52,132 nucleotides of DNA from an uncultured Candidatus Melainabacteria bacterium (GCA_934777245.1 CAKVND010000009.1:1-52132); one strand, 5' to 3'. Shown: positions 33,786 to 43,757, counted from the stretch's first letter. The notes: generated from the letters alone by a model not told the origin. Numbers and translations: made by a program.

Positions 33786-34879
33786 TATTTTCCTCCTTTA
33801 TTTTTTACATATTTAAAAACAGCTCTTTCTACCAGAAAACATGCAATATAACCCGCAACATGATACGCAAGCATTATTATAAGTAATGTTAAAACAATAT
33901 TTTCTTTTACAAAATTTTCATACAACATGGCGTAGTGGTAAACAAAAACAAAAACAAAATTTTGCATAATGTAAACACTGTAACTTCCCCTCCCAAAAAA
34001 GTTCCAAATCCTAGTGTTTAAAATCACACTTGATAAGTATCCTGATTTATTAGTAAATAGTAAAAACATGACACAAAATAATATTACAACTAATAACGGA
34101 TTATAAGGATATGGAATAAATAATTTATATAACATAAACACACATAAAACCATAAATAAGATTAACTCAGCAATGGTATATATTATTTTAAATACCGTGG
34201 TTGTACTTTCAAAGAATAACTTATTATTAAATTTTTTGTTCAACCAATCATCAAAAAAACTTAGCAAGATACCAAACCCTACAAACGCAAAACCACTTAG
34301 CATCATCAAAGAAAAGCAATCATGAATCATTCCTCGTATAGGAACCCTTGGAAGATAATAAATATATACAAACATTGTAAAAAAAACAAGTATAGCAATT
34401 GAAATAATTTGCGTACACTTTCTATTTATAATTTTCATATAAATAAAATAGATTGTTGATGTCCAAAATAAAACACAAACGAACCACGCCGGACCATTGG
34501 CATTTGCATCTTGAGAAACCCCAGTGCCTTGAAGAAAAAATAATGTAGCTAAATCCAAAGCGTTTATACTATTTTCTGACCAATGAAGTGGTTTAAATAC
34601 TGCAAACAGTATAATTGAAAAAGCCATAACAGGCCATAATCTAAGCACTCGGTCTTTTACATAATCTTCTACATTTTTTCTTAAGGAGTGTTTCATATAA
34701 AATCCACTCATTACAAAGAAAAACAAAACAACAATATAACTACCTTGAATATATGAACTTATATTCCCATACTCCTTAAAATTAGCTAAATATGTTGTAG
34801 TAATTGTATGTGCGAAACATATTAACATAGTAAATAAAAATCGTAAGAATTGAATAGAATAATTTTTTTGTTTTAACAT
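33785..34879 (-). CDS. Acyltransferase 3 (OafA/Oac-type) integral membrane protein
   Basis: A 364-aa protein with about ten membrane helices and the family opening IQFLRFLFTMLICFAHT, whose His is catalytic; the phrase VVLFFFVMSGFYM and the AWFVCVLFW motif are also typical. These enzymes O-acylate sugars of surface glycans, usually with acetyl groups. It overlaps the epimerase gene by one base and starts next to the stop of the GtrB-like gene. It probably tailors the glycan made or decorated by cluster 2. Confidence 0.92.
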   Translation of the reverse strand: MLKQKNYSIQFLRFLFTMLICFAHTITTTYLANFKEYGNISSYIQGSYIVVLFFFVMSGFYMKHSLRKNVEDYVKDRVLRLWPVMAFSIILFAVFKPLHWSENSINALDLATLFFLQGTGVSQDANANGPAWFVCVLFWTSTIYFIYMKIINRKCTQIISIAILVFFTMFVYIYYLPRVPIRGMIHDCFSLMMLSGFAFVGFGILLSFFDDWLNKKFNNKLFFESTTTVFKIIYTIAELILFMVLCVFMLYKLFIPYPYNPLLVVILFCVMFLLFTNKSGYLSSVILNTRIWNFFGRGSYSVYIMQNFVFVFVYHYAMLYENFVKENIVLTLLIIMLAYHVAGYIACFLVERAVFKYVKNKGGK

Positions 34880-35815
34880 TTAAAAATTAATCCTTTCTTT
34901 TTCTATTACTAATGGCTTTTTATCCACTCTTTTGTATACTGATAAGATATACTCTCCAATTAAGCCAATAAATAGCATTTGGAATGATAGTATGATAAAC
35001 ACACCTATTGCAAGTGGAGCGATTCCTAATTGAAAAGAATTCCAATATATTAATTTATAAATAAAATAAACTAAACCCGTTAGGAAACTGAAAAAAGAAA
35101 GCACACAACCACAAATTACCATAAATTTTATAGGAAAAGATGAAGTATTTGTAAGAACAGAAAACAAACAATCTAATAATATACTGAAAGTATGTTTCGT
35201 ATACCCAGCGTTTCTTTCCAATTGTTTAAAAGGAATTCTTACAGGGTTAAAACCTATTTCTGCAATAAAGTTTTTTATGTAAGGATTAGGATTATCATAT
35301 TCTCTCATGAGCTTAACAATATCTTTGTCATAAATTCCATATCCTGTATAATTTGATAATACCGTACATTCTGAATCTTCAATCAACTTTATAAATTTAT
35401 AAAAACATTGCCTTAAAAACCACTTTATTCTAGACTCTTTTGAAGCAAGTTTTTCGCCAATAACAACTTTGTTACCAGCTTCCCATTTCTTTATAAATTT
35501 GGGAATATATACTGGTGGGTCTTGTAAGTCAGATGCCAAATATATCATTGCATCACCTGTTGCTTGTTGCATAGCATAAAAAGGAGAACGGGCAACTCCA
35601 AAATTTCTTGCATTAGCAATTATTTTTAATTTAGGATTTTCTTTTGCAAGTTCTTTTAATATACCAAGAGTATTATCATCCGAACAATTATCAATGACTA
35701 TGATTTCATAGTCATAACTATTTAATTTATTAATCTGTTTACAGACTTGGTCATACCAATCTCTTATATTACTTTCTTCATTATAACATCCGGTAACTAT
35801 ACTTATTTTTTTCAT
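34880..35815 (-). CDS. Polyprenyl-phosphate glycosyltransferase (GtrB/ArnC-like)
   Basis: A 311-aa GT2 of the dolichyl-phosphate-mannose-synthase class: ISIVTGCYNEESNIRDWY, EIIVIDNCSDDNT, the diagnostic DLQDPP, and two C-terminal membrane helices (about residues 230-300). Such enzymes load a sugar onto undecaprenyl phosphate at the cytoplasmic face for flipping by GtrA. The presence of gtrA and a large GT-C protein in the same operon supports this. The usual donor is UDP-glucose, but here the CDP-sugar is a possible donor. Confidence 0.9.
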   Translation of the reverse strand: MKKISIVTGCYNEESNIRDWYDQVCKQINKLNSYDYEIIVIDNCSDDNTLGILKELAKENPKLKIIANARNFGVARSPFYAMQQATGDAMIYLASDLQDPPVYIPKFIKKWEAGNKVVIGEKLASKESRIKWFLRQCFYKFIKLIEDSECTVLSNYTGYGIYDKDIVKLMREYDNPNPYIKNFIAEIGFNPVRIPFKQLERNAGYTKHTFSILLDCLFSVLTNTSSFPIKFMVICGCVLSFFSFLTGLVYFIYKLIYWNSFQLGIAPLAIGVFIILSFQMLFIGLIGEYILSVYKRVDKKPLVIEKERINF

Positions 35816-35824
35816 TTTTCCTCT

Positions 35825-37816
35825 CTATGATTTAACATATATATGTAAATTTTGTTTATCTAAAATTTTTTCTTCATCTTTATTAGGAATTAGTTTTACT
35901 TCACCACCACTTAACTTTTCTAACTCCTTATTTATTGATTTTATTTCACTACTTTCTATTTCTTTATTATTTTTTATAATTATAGGATAATTAATCGGAA
36001 CTTCTCTATAGTTTAAATCTTTGTTTTTAATAAGTTTCAAGATATCAATATTTGTTTTTTCTTGAGCAGATATACGTCCTCCTCTAAAAAATTTTCTATG
36101 TATCGCCCAATAATAATATTCCTGTTTTATATAAAAAATTATTTTAGGTGGATTCATTTTTATATACTCTGAATCTTTTAAAGCCATATAATCAGGATAA
36201 ACATCAATCTGCGGAAATACAGTTATTAAATCCGGATTTCTTCCAGATATAACATGTACAAGCGGTGCATTCGGGAAAGCATAAATATAATCATCTTTTC
36301 CCAATAAATTTTCTTTTGATAATTTATAAATTTTTTGTACAACATCAGTTTCAACGTCAGAAAGAACAAAACCCTTTAAAATTGGTATGTCATTAATTTT
36401 TATAATAGACTTATCAATAGAATAACTTGTCCACCCCCACCACCGATAAGGGATTTTATATTTGTAAAATGTAGACACAAAAATTATAAAACATAATAAA
36501 ACATATACCAATATATTTTTATATTGAACATATGGAATTTTTATATTGAACAGTGCCACATAAAATATAACAACAGCAATTATCATAGTATTAGGATCAA
36601 AAAACACAGATAATCCGGATGCTATCATTTGTGCAAATCCAACTCCTACAAAAGCTAATAATACATAATTATTTTGCTTTGTATCTTTTTTATAAAATAA
36701 AGTATATAATGTTCTTAAACCAAGAAAAACTATTGTTACAAAACAAATACAAGTCATATTAGTTAAAAAACAATTATACGTTTTTTCAACTGTAATTCTA
36801 ATATAATTCTGATGAACAAGAATATTTGCCATAAAAACCGATAATACACTTGTGCATATGGTCAGTAATATTGAACCTATATTTTCTGTTACAGCTCTTT
36901 GATCTTCCCACATATATTTTGTTTTAGGCTCTATAAGCTTAATATAACCTAAAAATAGAGCAATAAGTAAAATAGATTCAATACTTGCACTAGTAAAATT
37001 ATGTGTAATAATTCCCAATAACATTTCAAAAATACCACCTTTTGTTGAAATGGCATTAGAAAACAATTGTGAAACAAATGCACTAAAAGAAGAATTGTAA
37101 ATAAGAAAAACTAAAACAAAAAGAATAGGTAACAACATGCCTAAAAATAAGAATAAAATATCAATAATTTTTTGCTTTATATTTTTACATAAAAAAAGTA
37201 AACAAATCACAAAAGAAGCAAAACAGACTAAAATTCCTGTATTTTGTTTAAAAAATCCAGAAAAAGCTGAAAAAAAGCCAATAAAGAACAATATAAAATT
37301 ACTTTTTGCATGTTGAGTTTGTTCAAAAAATAGATTCCACAAATATAAAACTATCACAGAACAAAGAATAGATGTTTGCGCAGGTGATGAAATTAAATCA
37401 TACGTCATTGATGACATACAAACAAAAGCCGCAAATATAGATATAAGCAAATAATCCATTCTTATAAATTTTTTAAAAGACAGCAACAACAAAGAACATA
37501 TAAAAAAACGTTCTATTATTCCGTATATTCTCATATTTATAAAAGAGTTACCAAAAAGTTTATTTACAAAATTTATAAGATACAAATATCCTGCTGGTAA
37601 ACAGAAATAAAAGTCTCTATGTGGGATTTGTCCAGAATTAATTTTTTCTGCTAATAAATAAAACCACCCATCATTAGGAGGCAAAAATTTATTAAAATAA
37701 AAGATATGATAAAAGAATATAAAAACAAATATTCCCAAAATTGACAAAATTGTTAATTTTTTAGGATTATTATCTTTAAAAAACGTCTGTAGCAACTGAT
37801 ATTTATTTTCTTGCAT
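35825..37816 (-). CDS. Large GT-C-type membrane glycosyltransferase
   Basis: A 663-aa integral membrane protein with about ten to twelve helices and a C-terminal soluble domain (about residues 480-663). The first extracytoplasmic loop, FNKFLPPNDGWFYLLAEKIN, has the acidic residue and layout of GT39/PMT-like GT-C enzymes that use polyprenyl-phosphate sugars. It begins 3 bases after the ThDP gene stop and is followed by the GtrB-like gene. I infer it plays the GtrC part, transferring the flipped sugar to the outer glycan. No close family recognised. Confidence 0.78.
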   Translation of the reverse strand: MQENKYQLLQTFFKDNNPKKLTILSILGIFVFIFFYHIFYFNKFLPPNDGWFYLLAEKINSGQIPHRDFYFCLPAGYLYLINFVNKLFGNSFINMRIYGIIERFFICSLLLLSFKKFIRMDYLLISIFAAFVCMSSMTYDLISSPAQTSILCSVIVLYLWNLFFEQTQHAKSNFILFFIGFFSAFSGFFKQNTGILVCFASFVICLLFLCKNIKQKIIDILFLFLGMLLPILFVLVFLIYNSSFSAFVSQLFSNAISTKGGIFEMLLGIITHNFTSASIESILLIALFLGYIKLIEPKTKYMWEDQRAVTENIGSILLTICTSVLSVFMANILVHQNYIRITVEKTYNCFLTNMTCICFVTIVFLGLRTLYTLFYKKDTKQNNYVLLAFVGVGFAQMIASGLSVFFDPNTMIIAVVIFYVALFNIKIPYVQYKNILVYVLLCFIIFVSTFYKYKIPYRWWGWTSYSIDKSIIKINDIPILKGFVLSDVETDVVQKIYKLSKENLLGKDDYIYAFPNAPLVHVISGRNPDLITVFPQIDVYPDYMALKDSEYIKMNPPKIIFYIKQEYYYWAIHRKFFRGGRISAQEKTNIDILKLIKNKDLNYREVPINYPIIIKNNKEIESSEIKSINKELEKLSGGEVKLIPNKDEEKILDKQNLHIYVKS

Positions 37817-37819
37817 TTA

Positions 37820-39586
37820 TTACATCTTCCTATTTTCAGCCATTTCTTCTTCGGACAAAAATGGCCACATGTTATCCAATGGTTGCGATTCAAAGTGTCC
37901 ATCCGGAAATCTTTGTGAAGTAACTTTCGGATAATATGGTTGCATTGGTGCTATCATTACTTCAACCAAAACAGGTCCTGTAGTTTGCATCACTTCTTCA
38001 ATTATTTGGGCTGTTTCTTTGTGATTTGTTATTCTAAATGTCTTGAATCCGTAAGCTTTTCCGATTTTTATGCTATCAGGACAGGAAATACCACTTTCAG
38101 GATTTGAACCAACCAAATGACCATTGAAGAAATTTGTTTGGGTATGTTTTATGCTTAAATAACCGTCGTTATTGAATACAAAAACTTTTATATCTAAATT
38201 GTTATGAATAATTGTTTGCAACTCTTGTATATTCATCTGCAAACCACCATCTCCGTTTACAGAAACAACTTTTCTTACATTTGGAGCAAAACAACAACCA
38301 ACAGATGCTGGCAAACCATAACCCATTGGAGAAAAACCGCCATTTGTAAACGCTAACTGCCCTTGTTTTACTTTAAATGCAGTTGTTAATGAATAAAATG
38401 TTGCACCTTGATCAACAACTAACACATCATCTTTTGTCATATAATCCGACAAAACGTCAAAGAAGAAATATGAATCAACATATTCTTTTTGTTTTCTGAC
38501 TTCTTCTGTAACAGTCGGATATTTCTTTCTGTATCCTTGAATTTTGTTTACCCAAAATTCATTATCATACTCAAACTTTTCTTCTGATAATTTTTGAGCT
38601 AATTCAGGCATAAAATCTTTCAGATCTGCAAAAACATTCAAGTCTATTTTAATCCAGCAATGTTCGAGCTGTGCTTTATCACAATCTACCAATACTTTTT
38701 GGGCATTTGGTGCAAACAATTTAGTTTCATAACCAACTGTAACTAATGGCAACCTTGCACCCAAAATTAATATAAAATCAGCATTTTGTACAGCTAAATT
38801 TCCTGCTCTTTGTCCATTTATCCCAATTCTACCTGCTAACATTGGATGTGTTTCCCATATCATTTCAAGTCCATTTTTTGGAGTTACAACAGGAATGCAA
38901 TATTTTTCAGCAATTTCAAGCATGAATTTTTCCGTTTTGGAAAGCTCTAAACCATGACCTGCTAATATTATGGGACGTTTCGCTTGTTTTAACATTGCTA
39001 TAATTTCATCAATCTTGTTTTCATATTCAATTTTTTCTGGAATATATCCCTCTTGCTCATCAGGCTTGATTTCTGCTGATTGAATATCAAGCGGAATATC
39101 CAACAAAACAGGCCCAGGTCGACCATTTTTTGCTAAATATAATGCCTTTTCTAAATGATAACGAACTTCTTTAACATTTTTGATGCATACTGCATACTTT
39201 GTAACCGATTTAACAATCGGTACAATATTGACTTCATGCGTTCCTCTTTGACGCATACCTGTATCACCAATTAATGTAGGTGTTTTAGCTTGCCCCGTCA
39301 ATACAAGTAACGGAATAGAATCATTCCACGCACAACAAATACCTGTTAATGTATTTGTTGCAGCTGGGCCTGTTGTAACAAGGGCCACGCCTAGATTCTT
39401 TGTAGCTCTTTGATACCCTTCCGCAGCCATTACAACAGCTTGTTCATGATGGTTGCAAACATGTTGAAGTTTCGGATTATTTCCTAGTGCTTCTATCAAA
39501 AACATTCCGCCACCGCCAGAAACCATGAATACTTTTTCTACACCTTCTTCTGCAATTCTTTCCATTATATATTCTGAAACGTTCAT
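37820..39586 (-). CDS. ThDP-dependent acetolactate-synthase-like enzyme, YerE-like
   Basis: A 588-aa enzyme of the acetohydroxyacid synthase family: VFMVSGGGGMF, CNHHEQAVVMAAEGYQRATK with the catalytic Glu, the central domain (GINGQRAG), and the ThDP/Mg motif VNGDGGLQMNIQELQT followed by NNDGYLS. In yersiniose biosynthesis a related enzyme, YerE, moves a two-carbon acyl unit from pyruvate to C4 of CDP-4-keto-3,6-dideoxyglucose. Since rfbF, rfbG and rfbH, which make exactly that acceptor, are upstream in the same operon, the YerE role is the best reading. A plain acetolactate synthase is less likely in this setting. It overlaps the aldolase by one base. Confidence 0.85.
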   Translation of the reverse strand: MNVSEYIMERIAEEGVEKVFMVSGGGGMFLIEALGNNPKLQHVCNHHEQAVVMAAEGYQRATKNLGVALVTTGPAATNTLTGICCAWNDSIPLLVLTGQAKTPTLIGDTGMRQRGTHEVNIVPIVKSVTKYAVCIKNVKEVRYHLEKALYLAKNGRPGPVLLDIPLDIQSAEIKPDEQEGYIPEKIEYENKIDEIIAMLKQAKRPIILAGHGLELSKTEKFMLEIAEKYCIPVVTPKNGLEMIWETHPMLAGRIGINGQRAGNLAVQNADFILILGARLPLVTVGYETKLFAPNAQKVLVDCDKAQLEHCWIKIDLNVFADLKDFMPELAQKLSEEKFEYDNEFWVNKIQGYRKKYPTVTEEVRKQKEYVDSYFFFDVLSDYMTKDDVLVVDQGATFYSLTTAFKVKQGQLAFTNGGFSPMGYGLPASVGCCFAPNVRKVVSVNGDGGLQMNIQELQTIIHNNLDIKVFVFNNDGYLSIKHTQTNFFNGHLVGSNPESGISCPDSIKIGKAYGFKTFRITNHKETAQIIEEVMQTTGPVLVEVMIAPMQPYYPKVTSQRFPDGHFESQPLDNMWPFLSEEEMAENRKM

Positions 39587-40338
39587 TATTTTGTACTCTT
39601 TACCTTTCTAACTTGTTCTAAACCTTCATTTATAATCAATGAATCAACTTTATACACCAAGAAATTGACTCCCTGTTGTGTAAATCTTTCATAATTTTCT
39701 TGTGTATGGTACATTGCACCGACGATTTTTCCTGCTGACTTTATTTTGTCTATACATTTATCTAAAACTTCAACAACTTTCGGGTGGTTGATTTGTCCGG
39801 CTAAACCAAGAGATATTGAAATATCATAAGCCCCCAAATAAACTAAATCTAAATCAGAACTTGTTAAAATATCATCTAAATTTTCTATTCCCTTTTTACT
39901 TTCTATTATAATTCCAAATAAAACATCTTTATTTGCTCTTTGTGTGTAATCCGCTTGTACACAGTATCCACCAGCTCTTGTATAAGGTGAATATCCTCTG
40001 CTCCCTTGCGGATAGTATTTTATATACTCAAGGCATTGATTAACATCACTTAAACTTTCAATATGAGGAACTATTATACCATCAGATGCTATATCAAGAC
40101 TTCTCAAGATTTCAACTTCTTCAAGTTTTCCAACTCTTGAGATTGCATACTTGTTCTCAGCATGAGCTGCCATAACCATTTTTTGAGCAGTAGTAAAATC
40201 CACCGGACTATGTTCAAAGTCCACTAAAACATAATCCAATCCCGATTTGCATAACACATTTACGACTTCCATTGACGGAATTATGCACCATGTTCCAAAC
40301 ATTTGCTCTTTATTTTTTAATCGTTCCTTTATAGACAT
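39586..40338 (-). CDS. HpcH/HpaI-family class II aldolase
   Basis: A 250-aa pyruvate-class aldolase: FGTWCIIPSMEVVNVLCKSG, YVLVDFEHSP, the Arg in ISRVGK, IIVPHIESL and the metal-binding ESKKGIEN with YDISISLGL. Relatives split or form 4-hydroxy-2-oxo acids to pyruvate (or another 2-oxo acid) and an aldehyde. Flanked by the YerE-like enzyme and a second aldolase-like gene, with overlaps of 1 and 10 bases, it could supply a specific 2-oxo acid for two-carbon transfer. The substrate is unknown. Confidence 0.88.
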   Translation of the reverse strand: MSIKERLKNKEQMFGTWCIIPSMEVVNVLCKSGLDYVLVDFEHSPVDFTTAQKMVMAAHAENKYAISRVGKLEEVEILRSLDIASDGIIVPHIESLSDVNQCLEYIKYYPQGSRGYSPYTRAGGYCVQADYTQRANKDVLFGIIIESKKGIENLDDILTSSDLDLVYLGAYDISISLGLAGQINHPKVVEVLDKCIDKIKSAGKIVGAMYHTQENYERFTQQGVNFLVYKVDSLIINEGLEQVRKVKSTK

Positions 40339-42041
40339 TGTTCTTCTCCTAACACATTACTGTAATATTTATCATGTGAAGTTTCTGTTATTATTGAAAA
40401 TGGTATAGACTTGCTTTCCAAAAATTTATTCGTTATATCCAAGCTTTCCGAAAACTCTTGATATGCTTGCATTAAATATTCTTTGTTATCATAGACATCA
40501 TCTTCTTGATAAAAATATTCTCGCTTATTTCCATTCTTGCCAAAGCCATCTATACCTACAGCATAAATTTCCTTCGCTCCCATTTGATATGCACAATAGA
40601 TCGCTGAAATAGCTACATTTAAGTATTTATAAATATGAGCATCTTCCTTGAACAAATCGCCTGTGTTTTTGTCTGTAATTTCAACGTCAAAATACATCAC
40701 TCTATTGTCAGTATTTTGTCCAACTAATTCTTTTCCAAAAAATGATGGTAACAAAAGCGTTGATTTGGTCGAATTTACATATTTTAAAAATCTCTTTCTG
40801 TTTACAAAACAGTGAAAATCTGTATCATATAAATTCTCTAGATAATTTGTTCCTATTACTACACAATCTTTTTCTTTGATAAATTCTGTAATTTCTTTCT
40901 GCTTATCTTTTATAGAAGAACCACTCGCAATAATCATAAAATTACGGCCTTTAAACAAATTTTCAAACTCAACTTTTCCTTGTTTAAATGCATCAACTTC
41001 AGATAAAACTGACAATTTGTCTTTAATTTTAATGTCATCATAATTTATAAATTTATCTGATAAAACATTATTCAAATTATCAGAACTAAATGAAATTGGA
41101 GCATATTTTTTTACCAAATCTGCAGCAGTCCATATCTCATTAATCGTAAATGATTTTTTGTCAAATAAACCGTTCACATAATATGGGTGAATATTTTTTA
41201 AACCACCAATTAAGGATTGTATCCTATATCCCCAAGATATTTCTTTGGATAATTTCAAATAATATCTCTCAATAACATCAATATAAGCAACGGGATTGTA
41301 CTTTGAATTACCAATCTTGCTCAAATATCCGGTAATAATTTCGGCTGGCAAATTGCCAGAACCTCTGCCCATTCCGTAAATTGATGCATCTATTGAATAA
41401 AATCCTAATTCTAATGCTTTTAATGAATTCGCAAATGCTAGCTGTAAATTATTATGAGAATGAAAACTTACATTCTTAAATCCTAAATCCTTTATTACAT
41501 TATAGTATTTTTCAATATCATTAGGAACAAAAGATCCAAAGCTATCAGCAAAGCAAACCGTTTCGACTATTGACTTATTTTCCCACTTTTTGATTTTATC
41601 AAAATCTGTTTCTTTATATTCTGATATTGCCATTAAATTTAAAGATAAGCTATATCCTTTTTTGTTTAATTTTTCACATAAATCAAAAGCTTCTTTAAGT
41701 TTCTGAGGATAAGTTGCGACTCTAACAATTGAAATCGGAGTTAAATCATAGCGACACTCTCTAAAATCATCAGCATCTGACTTACCAGCATCAATCATTA
41801 TTGATATTTTACACTTTGGATTTGGTGTTATAAGTTTTAATAACATATCGTCATCACACTTCGCAAACAATCCCCATTCAGATTTTGGAGTTTTAAATCT
41901 GTATCCTATTTCAAAAATATCAGCTCCAGCTTTGACAGCAGCAAAATATGACGCTCTTACACATTCAGGCTCAAAATTCCATCCATTAAGATGCCCGCCA
42001 TCTCTTATTGTGCAATCCAATAATTTAGTCAGATTAGTCAA
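40329..42041 (-). CDS. HMGL-like aldolase fused to DUF115-like domain
   Basis: A 570-aa two-domain protein. Residues about 1-290 are a DRE-TIM metallolyase: LLDCTIRDGGHLNGWNF (catalytic Arg-Asp), FEIGYRFK, CFADSFGSF and FHSHNNLQLA (metal His pair), most like 4-hydroxy-2-oxovalerate aldolases. Residues about 365-560 resemble DUF115/MptE-like domains (NFMIIASGSSIKD, YAVGIDGFG). This fusion is unusual and I know no defined role; such proteins do occur in glycan clusters. It overlaps the HAD gene by 8 bases and the HpcH aldolase by 10, so the three are coupled. Confidence 0.8.
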   Translation of the reverse strand: MTNLTKLLDCTIRDGGHLNGWNFEPECVRASYFAAVKAGADIFEIGYRFKTPKSEWGLFAKCDDDMLLKLITPNPKCKISIMIDAGKSDADDFRECRYDLTPISIVRVATYPQKLKEAFDLCEKLNKKGYSLSLNLMAISEYKETDFDKIKKWENKSIVETVCFADSFGSFVPNDIEKYYNVIKDLGFKNVSFHSHNNLQLAFANSLKALELGFYSIDASIYGMGRGSGNLPAEIITGYLSKIGNSKYNPVAYIDVIERYYLKLSKEISWGYRIQSLIGGLKNIHPYYVNGLFDKKSFTINEIWTAADLVKKYAPISFSSDNLNNVLSDKFINYDDIKIKDKLSVLSEVDAFKQGKVEFENLFKGRNFMIIASGSSIKDKQKEITEFIKEKDCVVIGTNYLENLYDTDFHCFVNRKRFLKYVNSTKSTLLLPSFFGKELVGQNTDNRVMYFDVEITDKNTGDLFKEDAHIYKYLNVAISAIYCAYQMGAKEIYAVGIDGFGKNGNKREYFYQEDDVYDNKEYLMQAYQEFSESLDITNKFLESKSIPFSIITETSHDKYYSNVLGEEQCL

Positions 42042-42789
42042 CTTGAACCTCCTTTAAACTTTCGACAGATGTTGGGGTATAATCGAGTAATTCTTCAAGC
42101 GGCGTTTGCCCTGTTGCAACAAGTATTGAGCCTTTTAAGCCTGCATTTTTTGCCATTAAATAATCCATTTCTGCATCACCAACAGATATAGTATTTTCCG
42201 CCTTTACATTTAATTTTTTTAACGCAATTTTTGCAGGTTCGCCTGTCTTTTTAGCTTTACTGCAATCATCTTTACCTATTACCAAATCAAAATACTTTTC
42301 TAATCCGAGATGTTTTAAAATTGCATCTGTATTTGCGTGCATATCTGATGTTACAACGGCAAGTTTTATTTCTACACTTTTTAATTTGTCAAACAAAATT
42401 TTTGCATCTTCAATGATTTTTACGTAGTTATAAATATCTGGTAAAAAGTTTTCATGAACTTTTTTAAAAATTTCTTCAATTACAAAAGGATCTGTATTTA
42501 TACCATATTCTTTTAATTTGTTAATCAACGACGTTATCACAACTTCTCTGGAAAAAATTGCAATAGGACCTTCTGGAATTAACAAACCTGTTTTATTGTC
42601 CAATCCTAAAGAATAGCATAATGAATCAAATAGATTATTTTTGATTTCAAAATGCTTCATAACAGCATAAATTCTACGTTTTATAATTTCTCCCCAATAA
42701 ATATGAGAATTGATAAAAGTACCGTCTTTATCAAATAAAACCGCTTCAATGTTATTTAACACCCATTTATCAGTATATAATTTAGCCAC
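42034..42789 (-). CDS. HAD-superfamily phosphatase
   Basis: A 251-aa hydrolase with the HAD motifs in order: AVLFDKDGTF (nucleophile Asp, motif I, about residues 17-26), VVTSDMHA (motif II), a Lys in AKKTGEPAK (motif III) and SVGDAEMDYLMAKNAG (motif IV). The helical cap between motifs I and II places it with phosphoglycolate/sugar phosphatases. It probably removes a phosphate from an intermediate of the operon's pathway. It overlaps genes on both sides. Confidence 0.9.
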   Translation of the reverse strand: MAKLYTDKWVLNNIEAVLFDKDGTFINSHIYWGEIIKRRIYAVMKHFEIKNNLFDSLCYSLGLDNKTGLLIPEGPIAIFSREVVITSLINKLKEYGINTDPFVIEEIFKKVHENFLPDIYNYVKIIEDAKILFDKLKSVEIKLAVVTSDMHANTDAILKHLGLEKYFDLVIGKDDCSKAKKTGEPAKIALKKLNVKAENTISVGDAEMDYLMAKNAGLKGSILVATGQTPLEELLDYTPTSVESLKEVQVD

Positions 42790-43757
42790 TATCTCATGTT
42801 CTCCAATGATACATTAACAAGGTTTTTAGCAATTTCTAATGCCTTGTTGAAAATCTCTTCATTCTCTAAAAAATCTTCTCTGTCAATATATTCTCTTACA
42901 ATTTTTCTAGCAAATGAGCCAATTGCTACTCCTCCAGCGTTTATGCCGCAAAGAGTTGCCAATTCTGTTGATTTTGAATTTGTACCGCCTGATAATAAAA
43001 GATAAACTGGTAAGTTTGCATTCTGAAATATTTCCGCCATTGCAACAGTTTGCAATGTGGTTTTAAAATCATCTTTGCCACCACTCATCGGACAACCATC
43101 AGCTTGAATAATTGTTGTATATGGCTTTCTCTTTTCAAGCATTCTGTTAATTCTCTTTAAAACTCGTTCATTTCCTAATTTTGAACGATCAATACAAATG
43201 CTCAACGGACCATCATATAAGGCATTTATATCATTCCATTTTTCGTCAACTTCATTTTCATCTTCTCCAAGAGCGTGAAATTCTATACAATCTATTCCTT
43301 TTTTAATGATAGAAGGAAGTACCTCTTTCAGATTTTTAAATTCGCTTGTCATTTCTATTGCTTGTTTTGGACAAACCTTAGTACATTTCCCACATCCAAT
43401 ACATCTCGTTTTATTAATTTTATAGAAAATAGGTTCTTCATCAATTGCTAACTGTAGACATTCAGATTTGCATTTGCCACACTTTACACACTTATCTTCA
43501 TGTATTATGGCTTTACTTACATGAGGGTCTCCTTTTATACCTACAGAACAACAAAGATAACGATTTTCATTAATGCCTGCTCGTTCTAAACCTCTTTGTG
43601 CAGCATCAACAATTTCAGGTTTTGCACATAAATCAAAAAAGTTACAACCGGCTTTTGAATACAAAGTTACCAATTTTTCAACTTCAGTTGCATCCTCATT
43701 GCCAGCTCCGCATACAAGTTTAAAACATTTTTTTTCTTTAAATAAATCTAATAACAT
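42789..43757 (-). CDS. LdpA-like iron-sulfur protein
   Basis: A 322-aa protein with two tandem 4Fe-4S ferredoxin motifs, CVKCGKCKSEC and CIGCGKCTKVCP (about residues 88-120), set inside an LdpA-like frame: an N-terminal VCGAGNEDATEVEKLVTLYS and a C-terminal domain with LLLSGGTNSKSTELA. LdpA is known in cyanobacteria as a redox-sensing protein that affects the circadian period. In this operon, just after the E1 dehydratase RfbH, which needs electrons from an iron-sulfur reductase, it might be an electron carrier, as no DdhD/AscD reductase gene is seen. The role is inference; the ferredoxin motifs are plain. Confidence 0.8.
   Translation of the reverse strand: MLLDLFKEKKCFKLVCGAGNEDATEVEKLVTLYSKAGCNFFDLCAKPEIVDAAQRGLERAGINENRYLCCSVGIKGDPHVSKAIIHEDKCVKCGKCKSECLQLAIDEEPIFYKINKTRCIGCGKCTKVCPKQAIEMTSEFKNLKEVLPSIIKKGIDCIEFHALGEDENEVDEKWNDINALYDGPLSICIDRSKLGNERVLKRINRMLEKRKPYTTIIQADGCPMSGGKDDFKTTLQTVAMAEIFQNANLPVYLLLSGGTNSKSTELATLCGINAGGVAIGSFARKIVREYIDREDFLENEEIFNKALEIAKNLVNVSLENMR

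Noticed and set aside
37820..39586. ThDP enzyme as housekeeping acetolactate synthase.
   Set aside because: No small regulatory subunit gene follows and all neighbours make CDP-3,6-dideoxysugars, the acceptor class of YerE; kept as an alternative only.
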